A stretch of DNA of 64,000 nt from Melaminivora jejuensis (GTDB lineage Bacteria > Pseudomonadota > Gammaproteobacteria > Burkholderiales > Burkholderiaceae_C), in contig NZ_JACWIJ010000002.1 of the NCBI RefSeq assembly GCF_017811175.1, positions 2,232,001-2,296,000 on the forward strand. The letters run 5' to 3'. The translations under genes were made by a program, and so were the position numbers. The notes below the pieces were generated by a model. It did no database searches, was not told the origin of the DNA, and was given only the letters and a program-made list of their open reading frames with translations. Positions within the stretch are counted from its first letter, which is position 1, and each line of letters opens with the position of its first letter. This document shows, one piece after another, positions 46,658 to 56,216 of the stretch.

Positions 46658-47454
46658 ATGAGCGCCACCCCTGCCCCGAGGATTTCCACATCGCCACGCA
46701 GCATGGGCACGTCCTGGCGCGCCGCTGGCTGCCGCAGGGCCAGCAAGGCCCACTCGCCCCCATCGTGCTGCTGCATGACTCGCTGGGCTGCATCGCGCTG
46801 TGGCGCGACTTTCCGGCGCTGCTGGCCGGGCACACCGGTCGCGCCGTCATCGCCTATGACCGGCCCGGCTTCGGCCAGTCCGCGCCGCGCAGCGGTCGCC
46901 TGGCCGCCGACTTCGTTGCGCGCGAGGCCGACGAGGCCTTTGCCGCCCTGCGCGCGCAGCTGCAGATCGGGGTTTTCATCGTCTTTGGCCACAGCGTGGG
47001 CGGCGGCATGGCAGTGCATTGCGCGGCGCGCTATCCGCAGGACTGCCAGGCGCTGATCACTGTGGCCGCGCAGGCCTTCGTCGAGGAGCGCACGCGCGCC
47101 GGCATCCGCCAGGCGCAGGCGGCGTTCGCCAACCCCGAGGAGCGCGCCCGGCTGCAGCGCTACCACGGCGCGCGCACCGACTGGGTGCTGGAGGCCTGGA
47201 TAGGCACTTGGCTGTCGCCGCAGTTTGCCGACTTCAGCCTGCTGGCCGTGCTGCCCCAGGTGCGCTGCCCGACCCTGGTGCTGCACGGCAGCGAGGACGA
47301 ATACGGCTCCGCAGCACACCCACGCCTGATTGCCGGCCACGTCGGCGGCCCGGTGCAGATGCAGTTGCTGACGGATACGCACCATGTGCCGCACCGCGAG
47401 CGACCGCCGCAGGTGCTGGAGCTGGTGGCGGGCTTTCTGGCCGGTATCCGCTAG
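46658..47454 (+). pseudogene. Alpha/beta-hydrolase; start out of frame by one base
   Basis: The body encodes a complete alpha/beta-hydrolase: oxyanion/His-Gly region VLLHDSLGCIALWRDF, nucleophile elbow GHSVGGGMA (Ser), acid near LVLHGSEDEYGS, and His in TDTHHVPHRERP. The natural ATG at 46658 encodes MSATPAP and then shifts out of frame at the C4 run 46674-46677. One additional C gives MSATPAPEDFHIATQHGHV and restores the gene. The alternative is a long, unlikely in-frame start inside mpl (46555). Either homopolymer undercall or true frameshift. Substrate unknown. Confidence 0.75.
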
Positions 47455-47482
47455 CCCTACCGCTGCTCCCCCCCGCAGCCCC

Positions 47483-48031
47483 TCAATAGCTGCGCCCGCC
47501 CTTGTACAGCGCGTGCTGGCGGCGCTTGAGCTGCGCCACCGCACCCAGGCGCGCCATGGCGGCGCCGGCATGGGCGTGGGTGATGGCCAGGCCCAGGGCG
47601 TCGGCGGCATCGGTGCCGGGCAGGCCGGGCAGCGCCAGCAGGCGACGCACCATCTCCTGCACCTGCGACTTGGCGGCGCGGCCGTGGCCGACCACGGCTT
47701 TTTTCATCTGCAGCGCCGTGTATTCGGACACCGGCAGCTGGGCGTTGACCAGCGCAGTCAGCGCCGCGCCGCGTGCCTGGCCCAGCAGCAGCGTGGACTG
47801 CGGGTTGACATTGACAAAGACGATCTCCACCGCCGCCGCTTCGGGCTGGTAGCGCGAGGCCACTTCGCTGATGCCGTCGAACAGCACCTTGAGCCGGCCC
47901 GGCAGATCGCCCAGCGCCACGCCGGCAGTGCGGATGGTGCCGCTGGCGACATAGCTCAGGCGCTGGCCGTCGGCATCGACCACGCCAAAGCCGGTGGTCT
48001 GCAGTCCGGGGTCGATGCCGAGGATTCTCAT
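47483..48031 (-). CDS. ruvC: Holliday junction resolvase RuvC
   Basis: 182 residues. The RNase H-fold endonuclease core has the acidic residues Asp7 ([14 protein letters not shown]), Glu in [14 protein letters not shown], and the C-terminal Asp pair in [16 protein letters not shown]. It resolves Holliday junctions with RuvAB. The start MRILGIDPG at 48031 is chosen; an upstream in-frame ATG at 48088 would read through a dispersed repeat. No ruvA or ruvB is adjacent. Confidence 0.96.
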   Translation of the reverse strand: MRILGIDPGLQTTGFGVVDADGQRLSYVASGTIRTAGVALGDLPGRLKVLFDGISEVASRYQPEAAAVEIVFVNVNPQSTLLLGQARGAALTALVNAQLPVSEYTALQMKKAVVGHGRAAKSQVQEMVRRLLALPGLPGTDAADALGLAITHAHAGAAMARLGAVAQLKRRQHALYKGGRSY

Positions 48032-48046
48032 TGGTTCACCCAGCTC

Positions 48047-48118
48047 TTGAAGCTCTTTAATTGATAGCTGACAACGCTTGTCAGACAAGGGTTTGAGGCT
48101 GATTTGACCTGATATTCA
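48047..48118 (+). repeat. Dispersed repeat, copy 9
   Basis: TTGATAGCTGACAACGCTTG, TCAGACAAGGGTTTGAGGC, TGATTTGACCTGATATTCAA. It separates ruvC from mtgA, and the mtgA TGA lies at its right edge. Confidence 0.8.
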
Positions 48119-48835
48119 AGGCAATTCGCTGCGCCCCATGCGCGCCAGCAGGGCGCGGCTGCGTGCAGCCAGATAGGGCGAGGCCGGCGTTTTCTCGAAG
48201 CGCCGGGGCGCGGGCAGCATGACGGCCAGGCGCGCCGCCTCGCTGGCGCTCAGGGCGCGGGCGCTCTTGCGATAGTAGTGCTGCGCCGCCGCCTCGGCGC
48301 CGAAGACGCCGGCGCCCCACTCGACGTTGTTCAGGTAGATCTCCAGGATGCGCTGCTTGCTCAGCAGCCGCTCCAGCGCAAAGGCCAGCACCAGCTCCTG
48401 GCTTTTTCTGAGCAGGGTGCGCTCGCCCGACAGCAGCAGGTTCTTGGCCAGCTGCTGGGTGATGGTCGAGCCGCCGCGCAGGCGCGGCGCGCGCGTGCTG
48501 TCCGGGCGGCTGCGCGCGGCCTGGCGGGCGTTGCGCTCCCAGGCCTTTTCCATGGCGCCCCACTCCACGCCCTCGTGGCGCGCAAAGCCGTCGTCCTCGG
48601 CGGCGATCACGGCGCGCTTGAGGTGGTCGGAGATCTGGTCGTAGGCCACCCACTGCTGGCGCCAGGTCAGCTTGCCATCGGCGCGCACCAGGCTCCAGGC
48701 CTGCGAGCGCTGAAAACTCGTGGACTCGGGCGCCAGCACCGCCATCAGGGCGATGCGCAGCACGAAGAACAGCTGCAGCGCGGCAAAGGCGCACGCCAGC
48801 AGCAGCAGCCAGCGCAGCAGGGCGCGCATGGGCAC
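48116..48835 (-). CDS. mtgA: Monofunctional biosynthetic peptidoglycan transglycosylase
   Basis: Glycosyltransferase family 51, 239 residues. A single N-terminal membrane anchor (LLRWLLLLACAFAALQLFFV) holds a periplasmic catalytic domain with AVIAAEDDGFARHEG (catalytic Glu), RGGSTITQQLAKNLLLS, RKSQELVLAFALERLLSKQ and EIYLNNVEWGAGVFG. It polymerises lipid II glycan strands. It lies 21 bp after aroE on the same strand. Confidence 0.96.
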   Translation of the reverse strand: MPMRALLRWLLLLACAFAALQLFFVLRIALMAVLAPESTSFQRSQAWSLVRADGKLTWRQQWVAYDQISDHLKRAVIAAEDDGFARHEGVEWGAMEKAWERNARQAARSRPDSTRAPRLRGGSTITQQLAKNLLLSGERTLLRKSQELVLAFALERLLSKQRILEIYLNNVEWGAGVFGAEAAAQHYYRKSARALSASEAARLAVMLPAPRRFEKTPASPYLAARSRALLARMGRSELP

Positions 48836-48856
48836 CGCCTCCCGACGCCGGCCCGC

Positions 48857-49708
48857 TCAGGCCTGGCCGGCGGCGATGGCGGCGCGCAGCTCGCCGAGCA
48901 CCTGGGCGGCAGGTGGCTGCACGCCGCGCCACAGGGCAAAGGCCGCCGCCGCCTGCTGCACCAACATGCCCAGGCCGTCGCGCGGCTGCGCGCCGTGTGT
49001 GCGCGCCCAGGACAGAAAGCCCTCGGCGGCCGGGCCGTACATCATGTCGCAGGCCAGACTGCCCGGGCGCAGCACCCGCGCCGGCACCGGCACATCGGCG
49101 CCCGCCAGGCTGCTTGCCGTGGCGTTGATGATGACATCGAAATCCTGTTCCAGCCCTTGCTGGCCAAGTGCGAGCAGCTCTACTTTTTGTAGTGCTGCCA
49201 ATTCTGCATGGCGCTGCGCCAGCTCCTGTGCGCGGGCGTGGGTGCGATTGCACACCACCAGGCGGCGCGGCTGCTGCTCCAGCAACGGCCCGAGCACGCC
49301 AGCCGCCGCGCCGCCCGCGCCGACCAGCAGCACGTCGCGCCCGGCCAGTGCCACGCCGGCGCCCTGCACGATGTCGGCCACCAGGCCCAGGCCATCAGTG
49401 TTGTCGGCATGGATGCGGCCACCTGGCTGCAGCACCAGGGTATTGGCGGCGCCGGCCAGTTGCACCCGGGCGCTGGTGCTGTGCGCCAGCTGCGCCGCCT
49501 GGTGCTTGAAGGGCACGGTGACGTTGCAGCCGCGCGCGCCGCGCGCCGCCAGCGCGGCCAGGGCGTCGGCAAAGCCGTCCTCGGGCGCCAGCAGGCGCTC
49601 GTAGTGCAGGTGCTGGCCGGTCAGTGCGGCAAAGCGCGCGTGGATCCAGGGCGAGCGGCTGTGCGCCACGGGGTTGCCGATCACGCAATACAGGTCAGGG
49701 GTGGTCAT
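48857..49708 (-). CDS. aroE: Shikimate dehydrogenase
   Basis: NADPH-dependent reduction of 3-dehydroshikimate; 283 residues. Motifs: VIGNPVAHSRSPWIHARFA (substrate), GCNVTVPFKHQAAQLA with the catalytic Lys, NTDGLGLVADI (catalytic Asp), and NADP loop LLVGAGGAAAGVLGPL with CNRTHARAQEL. Situated between tonB and mtgA in a minus-strand operon. Confidence 0.96.
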   Translation of the reverse strand: MTTPDLYCVIGNPVAHSRSPWIHARFAALTGQHLHYERLLAPEDGFADALAALAARGARGCNVTVPFKHQAAQLAHSTSARVQLAGAANTLVLQPGGRIHADNTDGLGLVADIVQGAGVALAGRDVLLVGAGGAAAGVLGPLLEQQPRRLVVCNRTHARAQELAQRHAELAALQKVELLALGQQGLEQDFDVIINATASSLAGADVPVPARVLRPGSLACDMMYGPAAEGFLSWARTHGAQPRDGLGMLVQQAAAAFALWRGVQPPAAQVLGELRAAIAAGQA

Positions 49709-49735
49709 GCAGGGTCAGGCAGGTCAGCAGGAAAT

Positions 49736-50602
49736 TCAGCGCACTTCGGTCTCCAGCGTCTGCTGGCGGGTGAATTTGAAGCGCGAGACCACGGCGATCT
49801 GGTCGGCGCGCGCGCGCATCTGCGGGCCGAAAGGCTCGAACGGCCCGGCGGCACGGGCGATGGCCTCGGCGCGGCGGTCGAGCAGCGCATTGCCCGAGCC
49901 TTGCGCAATCTCGGTGTCCAGCACCCGGCCATCGTGGTTCACGGTCAGGATCATGACCAGCTCGCCATAGAGCTTTTGCCCGGCGTGCTCGGGGAAGTTG
50001 CGCGTGCCCTTGTCCTCGACCCGGCGGCGCAGCGTGTCGTAGTAGATGGCATAAACCTCCTCGCGCGTGGCCGGGCTGATGTAGCGCTTGCGCGGGCGGG
50101 CGTTTTCCTCGTTGATGCGCCGCTCGATCTCGGCCAGCAGCTTTTGCAGGTGCAGGCGCTTTTGCTCCTGCGTCTGCTGCTCGCCGCTGTCGGCGGGGGC
50201 GCGCGGCTCGGGCGTAGGCAGCGCGGACAGCTCGCGGCGCAGCTGCGCCAGCATCTGGGTCTGCTGCTCCAGCAGCTGATCCATGCGCTGCTGCGACTCC
50301 TCCAGGTCGTCGCCGATGCGCGTCAGCGCCGAGGACGGCAGCGGGCTGGTGGCGCGTCCCGCCTCGGCGTCGCCGCCACCGGCCAGCGAGGCCTGGGCGA
50401 TGGCCTGGGCCTTGTCCGGCACCTCCTCGGAGCGGGCATTGACCAGGATGACCTCCAGCGGCGTGTCCTCGAAGATACGGTTGAAGCGCTCGGGATCGAC
50501 AAAGCGCACCGTGAGCAGCAGCGCGTGCAGCGCCACCGATACGCCCAGGGCGATGTGCAGGGTGGACGGGCGGGCCATGGCAGTGCGGGCAGCCAGACTC
50601 AT
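49736..50602 (-). CDS. TonB-family energy transducer protein
   Basis: 288 residues: N-terminal membrane helix (IALGVSVALHALLLTVRFV), a long charged/Gln-rich coiled periplasmic stretch (QQRMDQLLEQQTQMLAQLRR), and a C-terminal TonB domain with GELVMILTVNHDGRVLDTEI and GSGNALLDRRAEAIARAAGPF. It would transmit the proton-motive force to outer-membrane receptors. No exbB or exbD is adjacent, so it may be an accessory TonB-like protein. It overlaps the RNase gene by four bases. Confidence 0.82.
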   Translation of the reverse strand: MSLAARTAMARPSTLHIALGVSVALHALLLTVRFVDPERFNRIFEDTPLEVILVNARSEEVPDKAQAIAQASLAGGGDAEAGRATSPLPSSALTRIGDDLEESQQRMDQLLEQQTQMLAQLRRELSALPTPEPRAPADSGEQQTQEQKRLHLQKLLAEIERRINEENARPRKRYISPATREEVYAIYYDTLRRRVEDKGTRNFPEHAGQKLYGELVMILTVNHDGRVLDTEIAQGSGNALLDRRAEAIARAAGPFEPFGPQMRARADQIAVVSRFKFTRQQTLETEVR

Positions 50603-52682
50603 GCCGACGCGGGCGCAGCCGGAGCCGCTGGCGCGCCGTCGCCCTCCTGCACATCGACGGCAATGGCGATGGGGCCGGCCACGGCTTCGCCCTCGCCCTC
50701 GTCGTCATCCACCGGGCCGTCGTCGCTGGCGTCCAGCGGATCGTCCAGGCGCGCCAGCACCGTGCCATGCACGTCCAGGCTGATCTCGTCGATCTCGCCC
50801 AGGCGCACGCGCACGCGCGCGCCGCGCGTCAGGCTGTCCGGGCCGAGCGCCGGCAGCACCAGCGGCAAGGTGTCGGCGCGCAGCAGCAGGCCGCCGGCAT
50901 TGGCATCGCGGATCACGGTGGCGTCCAGCTCGGCGATGGCGTTTTGCTGCAGGTACTTGAGCGTCCACAGCCGCTCCATGCTGCTTTGGTAGGCGTTGTA
51001 GGCGCTGTAGGTGCCCTCGAAGCTGCTGATGATGGCGAACAGCTCGGCATCCTTGGGCTTGAAGGGCGCGGCCAGCGCGGCGGTCTTGCCGTGGCGCGCG
51101 CAGGCGATGACCTGCCACTGGTTGACCAGATCGACGTAGCGGCGCAGCGGCGAGGTGGCCCAGGCGTAGCTCTTCACGCCGATGCCGGCGTGCGGCAGGG
51201 CGCGCGTGGACATGCGCACCTTGACGCCGGGCGCCAGACTGGCCTGGCTGCGGTAGATGCCGGGCACGCCGTAGTCGGCCAGCAACTCGCCCCAGGTGCT
51301 GTTGGCGACGATGGCGGCCTCGGCCACGATCAAGTCCAGCGGCGCGCCGCGCCGGCGCGTGCTGATCTCGACGCGCTCGCTGCCGTCGGGCTCGTCGCCG
51401 GCCACGCCGTGCAGGCGGAAGCTGTAGTCGGGCCGGCTGAAGGTCTCGGGCTTGCCGCGCACCTCCTCGCGCTGCAGCTTGAGCTGGCGCGCCAGTCGGT
51501 GTAAAAATGATAGCTGTTCGCGCAAGTCAGACAAGGCTTGCGGCGTGTTTTCTATCTGAATTTCTGGGTGGGCCAGCCAGTCCTCGGTGACGATGTGATC
51601 GAGCTGGTCGTGGCGCAGGTTGACGCTGACTGGCACGCGTTCGAGCAGGGTTTCGTGGCCGGTGATGGCCAGCGTGGCCTCGTCGATGCTCACGTACAGC
51701 GACACCGCCGGGTTGGCGCGGCCCTCGTCCAGGGTGTAGCGCTGCACCACCTCATGCGGCAGCATGGTGATCTTGTGGCCCGGCATATAGACCGTGGACA
51801 GGCGGGTGCGCGCCACGCGATCCAACTCGCCGCCGGGCTCGATGGCCAGGCCGGGCGCGGCGATGTGGATGCCCAGGCGCACCGTGCCGCTGCCCAGGCC
51901 GGTGAGCGACAGGGCGTCGTCGATCTCGGTGGTGGCCGAGTCGTCGATGGAGAAGGCCTGCACGTCGGCCAGCGGCAGCTCCTGCGGCGGCTCGGGCGCG
52001 GCCAGCGGGGCAAAGCCCGTGCCGCGCGGGAAGAAATCGAACAGAAAGCGCTGCCAGTGGAACTGGTAGCTCGACTGGATGGCGCCGGCGCGCGAGAGCA
52101 GCGCCAGCGGCGCCAGCTGCGCGGCGCGGCTGGCCTCGACCACGGCCTTGTACTCGGGCGCATTCTTGTCGGGCTTGAACAGTATCCGGTAGAGCTGATC
52201 GAGCACGGGCTGTGGGCAGCGGCCCGCCACCAGCTCGCCGGCCCAGGCGTCGATCTGCTCTTGCAGCTGGCGCTTTTTCTCGATGGCCGCCAGCGCCTGC
52301 TGCACGACCTCGGCGCTAGCCTTTTTGAAGCGGCCCTTGCCGGCGCGGCGAAAGTAATGCGGCGCCTCGAACAGCGCCAGCAGCATGGCGGCCTGCTCCA
52401 TGGGCGGCGCGGCGGCGGAGAAATACTCGCGCGCCAGTTCGGCAAAGCCGAATTCGTCCTCGGGGGCGAACTCCCAGGCCAGCGGCAGCTCGATCTCGGC
52501 GGCCAGCGCGCGCGCGCCGGCCAGCAGCTCGGCGGGGCCGGCTTGTCGAACCTGAGCAGGATGTTGGCGGTCTTGACCTTGACCCGCTTGCCCGAGTCCA
52601 GCTCGATTTGTGCGGAGGACTCGGCCTCGGACAGGATGCGCCCGGCCAGGAATTTGCCGGCTTCGTCAAACAGTGCGTGCAT
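50599..52682 (-). pseudogene. RNase II/R-like exoribonuclease with one apparent frameshift and an internal repeat insertion
   Basis: RNB-domain 3'-5' exoribonuclease of roughly 690 residues. The N-terminal 50 residues (from MHALFDEAGKFLAG at 52682) are in one frame. After the C4 run at 52537-52534 the gene continues in the next frame (AELLAGARALAAEIELP), and one more C joins them. The catalytic RNB motif is SIDDSATTEIDDALSL, followed by ARTRLSTVYMPGHKITMLP and the conserved AWATSPLRRYVDLVNQWQ. A C-terminal S1-like domain ends the protein. Codons at 51564-51500 derive from a dispersed repeat inserted in frame within the RNB domain. First gene of the RNase-tonB-aroE-mtgA operon. Confidence 0.8.
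51500..51564 (+). repeat. Dispersed repeat, copy 10, inside the RNase coding sequence
   Basis: ATGATAGCTGTTCGCGCAAG, TCAGACAAGGCTTGCGG, TTTTCTATCTGAATTTC: a diverged copy. Read on the minus strand it encodes ENTPQALSDLREQLSFL in frame with the RNB protein. Confidence 0.7.
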
Positions 52683-52821
52683 AGGGGCGGGATTTTCCCA
52701 CGCCCATGACCGGCACTTGCCGCAATGCACCGACGCGGGGGTGGCGCACGGCGCGCGCCCTGGAGTTGGGCGTTGGGCGGGGAGCGCGCGGCACACGCCA
52801 GCGCACACCCTGAACACACCC

Positions 52822-53415
52822 TCAGGCCAGGTCGCAGAACTCCATGACCTGCCCGATCAGCTCGGGGAAGTTGGATAGCGCATGGTCGCCGCCCGGGAGC
52901 ACCAGCTGGCGCGCCTGCGGGTAGCGCGCCACCATGGTGCGCCAGTCCAGCACCTCATCGCCCTGGGCGGCGATCAGCAGCTGCGGCCCGGCGCTGCCCT
53001 GGCCGCGCGCATCCCGCACATCCCAGGCGCGTAGCTCGTCGATGTATTCGGGGCGAAAGAAAAAACGGTCTTCGGGGTTGTGCCAGGCGGTCTGCTCGCC
53101 GATATGGCGCGCCAGCGTGCCGGCCGGGTCGGTGGACGGGTTGAGCAGCACGCTGGGGCAGCCCTTGTGGTGCGCCACCCAGCTGGCATAAAAGCCCCCC
53201 AGCGACGAGCCGATGACGGCCATGCGCGCGCCCGGCCAGTCGGCGATGCCGCGTGCCACCAGTGCCTGGGCCTGGGCCGGCGAGGGCGGCAATTGCGGGC
53301 ACCAGAAGGTCACGTCCGGGTGCCGGCGCGCCACGTAGTCGGCCACCTGGCGTGCCTTCATGGACTGGGGCGAGGAGCGAAAGCCGTGCAGATACAGCAA
53401 ATGGGTATTGGGCAT
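52822..53415 (-). CDS. YqiA-like esterase (UPF0227 family)
   Basis: Small alpha/beta-hydrolase, 197 residues. It begins with LLYLHGFRSSPQSMKARQV and has the nucleophile elbow IGSSLGGFYASWVA (Ser), LLNPSTDP, an acidic residue in AAQGDEVLDWR, and His in LPGGDHALSNFPE. This is the YqiA pattern; E. coli YqiA hydrolyses short acyl esters. Divergent from rodA, 44 bp apart. Confidence 0.87.
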   Translation of the reverse strand: MPNTHLLYLHGFRSSPQSMKARQVADYVARRHPDVTFWCPQLPPSPAQAQALVARGIADWPGARMAVIGSSLGGFYASWVAHHKGCPSVLLNPSTDPAGTLARHIGEQTAWHNPEDRFFFRPEYIDELRAWDVRDARGQGSAGPQLLIAAQGDEVLDWRTMVARYPQARQLVLPGGDHALSNFPELIGQVMEFCDLA

Positions 53416-53444
53416 GGGCGCGATTGTGACGCGGCGCAGCGCCG

Positions 53445-53450
53445 GATAAT
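53445..53450 (+). promoter_or_regulatory. GATAAT -10-like hexamer before rodA
   Basis: Ends nine bases before the rodA ATG (53460); predicted leaderless or near-leaderless transcript. Confidence 0.35.
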
Positions 53451-53459
53451 CGCCGCCCC

Positions 53460-54650
53460 ATGGCCACCCTCAGCAGCTCGACCTTCCAGTCCCCGACGCT
53501 GGCGCAGCGCATCATGCCGCTGCTGCGCGGCTTCGACTGGCCGCTGATCCTGATCCTGCTGGCGCTGGCCGGCATCGGCCTGGTGGCCATGTATTCCGCC
53601 GGCTACGACCACGGCACGCGCTTTGCCGACCACGCGCGCAACATGCTGTTGGCCGCCGGCATCCTGTTCCTGGTGGCGCAGGTGCCGCCGCAGCGCCTGA
53701 TGACGCTGGCGCTGCCGCTGTATGCGCTGGGCGTGGCGCTGCTGGTGGCGGTGGCGCTGTTCGGCATCACCAAGAAGGGGGCGCAGCGCTGGATCAACAT
53801 CGGCGTGGTGCTGCAGCCCAGCGAGCTGATGAAGATCGCCATGCCGCTCTTGCTGGCCTGGTGGTTCCAAAAGCGCGAGGGCCAGATCCGCGCCGCCGAG
53901 TTCCTGATCGCCGCCGCCCTGCTGGCCCTGCCCGTGGGCCTGATCATGAAGCAGCCCGACCTGGGCACGGCGCTCTTGGTGCTGGCTGCGGGCGCCTCCG
54001 TCATCTTCTTTGCCGGCCTGCCCTGGAAGCTGGTGCTGCCGCCGGTGCTGCTGGCTGCCGTCGGCATCAGCCTGGTGGTCTGGTACGAGCCGCAGCTGTG
54101 CGCCGACGGCGTGCGCTGGCCGGTGCTGCACAACTACCAGCAGCAGCGTATCTGCACGCTGCTCGACCCTACGCGTGACCCGCTGGGCAAGGGTTTCCAC
54201 ATCATCCAGGGCATGATCGCCATCGGCTCGGGCGGCCTGTGGGGCAAGGGCTTCATGGCCGGCACGCAGACACACCTGGAGTTCATCCCCGAGCGCACCA
54301 CGGACTTCATCTTCGCGGCGTTCTCCGAAGAGTTCGGCCTGGCCGGCAATCTGACGCTGATCACCTGCTATTTGCTGCTGGTCTGGCGCGGCCTGGCCAT
54401 CGCCGTGCAGGCCGACACGCTGTTTGGCCGGCTGATGGCCGCGGGCGTGTCAATGATCTTCTTCGCCTACGCCTTCGTGAACATGGGCATGGTCAGCGGC
54501 CTGCTGCCGGTGGTGGGCGTGCCCCTGCCCTTCATCAGTTACGGCGGCACCGCCATGGCCACGCTGGGCCTGGCACTGGGCGTGCTGATGTCGATCGCCC
54601 GCGCCCAGCACCAGCCCGCCGAGCAGGCCTGGCAGCCCGAGGCGGCCTGA
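53460..54650 (+). CDS. rodA: Rod-shape peptidoglycan polymerase RodA
   Basis: SEDS-family glycosyltransferase of the elongasome, 396 residues with about ten membrane helices. Family signatures: [55 protein letters not shown] (catalytic Asp region), [44 protein letters not shown], and [14 protein letters not shown] near the C-terminus. Works with PBP2 and MreBCD, none of which lie next to it here. Confidence 0.95.
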   Translation: MATLSSSTFQSPTLAQRIMPLLRGFDWPLILILLALAGIGLVAMYSAGYDHGTRFADHARNMLLAAGILFLVAQVPPQRLMTLALPLYALGVALLVAVALFGITKKGAQRWINIGVVLQPSELMKIAMPLLLAWWFQKREGQIRAAEFLIAAALLALPVGLIMKQPDLGTALLVLAAGASVIFFAGLPWKLVLPPVLLAAVGISLVVWYEPQLCADGVRWPVLHNYQQQRICTLLDPTRDPLGKGFHIIQGMIAIGSGGLWGKGFMAGTQTHLEFIPERTTDFIFAAFSEEFGLAGNLTLITCYLLLVWRGLAIAVQADTLFGRLMAAGVSMIFFAYAFVNMGMVSGLLPVVGVPLPFISYGGTAMATLGLALGVLMSIARAQHQPAEQAWQPEAA

Positions 54651-54700
54651 AACCTGCCGGCCCGCCCGCCCCTGCCGCCTTCAGGAAAGCGGGCGCTGCC

Positions 54701-54706
54701 TACAAT
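54701..54706 (+). promoter_or_regulatory. TACAAT -10-like hexamer before tldD
   Basis: Ends six bases before the ATG at 54713; transcription from it would begin at the start codon itself. Confidence 0.4.
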
Positions 54707-54712
54707 CGCGCG

Positions 54713-56173
54713 ATGATTTCCCGCGAACCGACCATCGAGCGCCTGGCCACGGCGCACGAGCTGCTGCTCACCCCCTTCGGCCTGGACGAAACGCACCTGG
54801 CGCGCGCCCTGGCGCACATCCGCGCGCACCAGGTCGATGACGCCGACCTGTATTTCCAGTACACCCGCCACGAGGGCTGGAGCCTGGAGGAGGGCATCGT
54901 CAAGACCGGCTCGTTCTCCATCGACCAGGGCGTGGGCGTGCGCGCCGTGAGCGGCGAGAAGACGGCCTTTGCCTACTCCGACGACATCTCCGCCGCCTCG
55001 CTCATGGATGCGGCCAGCACCGTGCGCTCGATTTCCGCCGTAGGGCAGGCGGGACGTGCGCGGGTAGCTAGCAAAAAAATAGCAAAAAGCCGACTGCTGT
55101 ATCCCGCCATCGATCCGATTGCCAGCATGGACAGCACGGCCAAGGTGCAGTTGCTCGAACGTGTCGAGCAACGCGCGCGCAGCCGCGATCCGCGCATCGT
55201 GCAGGTCATGGCCGGCCTGGCCAGCGAGTACGACGTGGTGCTGGTGGCGCGCGCCGACGGCACCCTGGCCGCCGACGTGCGCCCGCTGGTGCGCCTGTCG
55301 GTCACGGTGATCGCCGAGCAGGGCGGGCGCCGTGAGGTCGGCTCCTCGGGCGGCGGCGGGCGCTTCGGCCTGGCCTATTTCACCGATCTGCAGATTGCCG
55401 AGTACGTCGATGAGGCAGTCAACGCCGCCCTGACCAACCTGGACGCGCGAGCAGCGCCGGCGGGCGAGATGACCGTGGTGCTCGGCCCCGGCTGGCCCGG
55501 CGTGCTGCTGCACGAGGCCGTCGGTCACGGGCTGGAGGGCGACTTCAATCGCAAGGGCTCCAGCGCCTTCAGCGGTCGCATCGGCGAGCGCGTGGCCGCC
55601 CGGGGCGTCACGGTACTCGACGACGGCACCATTGCCGAGCGGCGCGGCTCGCTGAACATCGACGACGAGGGCCACGCCACGCAGAAGAACGTGCTGATCG
55701 AGGACGGCATCCTCACGGGCTACATCCAGGACAGCCTGAATGCGCGCCTGATGGGCGTGCCGACCACCGGCAATGGCCGGCGCGAGAGCTACGCCCACCT
55801 GCCCATGCCGCGCATGACCAACACCTACATGCTGGCCGGCGACAAGGATCCGCGCGAGATCATCGCCAGCATCGAGCGCGGCCTGTATGCGACCAACTTC
55901 GGCGGCGGGCAGGTGGACATCACCAGCGGCAAGTTCGTGTTCTCGGCCAGCCAGGCCTTCTGGGTGGAAAACGGCAAGATCCAGTACCCGGTCAAGGGTG
56001 CGACGCTGATCGGCAGCGGCCCCGAGTCGCTCAAGCGCGTGACCATGATCGGCAACGACTTGGCGCTGGACAGCGGCGTGGGCACCTGCGGCAAGGAAGG
56101 CCAGAGCGTGCCGGTGGGCGTAGGCCAGCCGACCATGCGCATCGAAGGCCTCACGGTGGGCGGCACGGCCTGA
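54713..56173 (+). CDS. tldD: Metalloprotease TldD
   Basis: Catalytic subunit of the TldD/TldE protease, 486 residues; partner TldE (PmbA) is not in this window. Zinc motif [17 protein letters not shown] with His267 and His271. Other conserved parts: [55 protein letters not shown] and [20 protein letters not shown]. Residues about 118-128 (ASKKIAKSR) come from an A-rich stretch with two TAGCAAAAA units, odd in this gene and reminiscent of the repeat flank. Start [16 protein letters not shown]. Confidence 0.95.
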   Translation: MISREPTIERLATAHELLLTPFGLDETHLARALAHIRAHQVDDADLYFQYTRHEGWSLEEGIVKTGSFSIDQGVGVRAVSGEKTAFAYSDDISAASLMDAASTVRSISAVGQAGRARVASKKIAKSRLLYPAIDPIASMDSTAKVQLLERVEQRARSRDPRIVQVMAGLASEYDVVLVARADGTLAADVRPLVRLSVTVIAEQGGRREVGSSGGGGRFGLAYFTDLQIAEYVDEAVNAALTNLDARAAPAGEMTVVLGPGWPGVLLHEAVGHGLEGDFNRKGSSAFSGRIGERVAARGVTVLDDGTIAERRGSLNIDDEGHATQKNVLIEDGILTGYIQDSLNARLMGVPTTGNGRRESYAHLPMPRMTNTYMLAGDKDPREIIASIERGLYATNFGGGQVDITSGKFVFSASQAFWVENGKIQYPVKGATLIGSGPESLKRVTMIGNDLALDSGVGTCGKEGQSVPVGVGQPTMRIEGLTVGGTA

Positions 56174-56216
56174 GGCTTGCCGGGCACTGCTGCATCCACT
56201 GGAGGCCTGGCCGGTC

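Noticed and set aside
52534..52537. Programmed ribosomal frameshift in the RNase gene
   Set aside because: No slippery heptamer or downstream pseudoknot is evident, and three unrelated genes show the same missing-C pattern.
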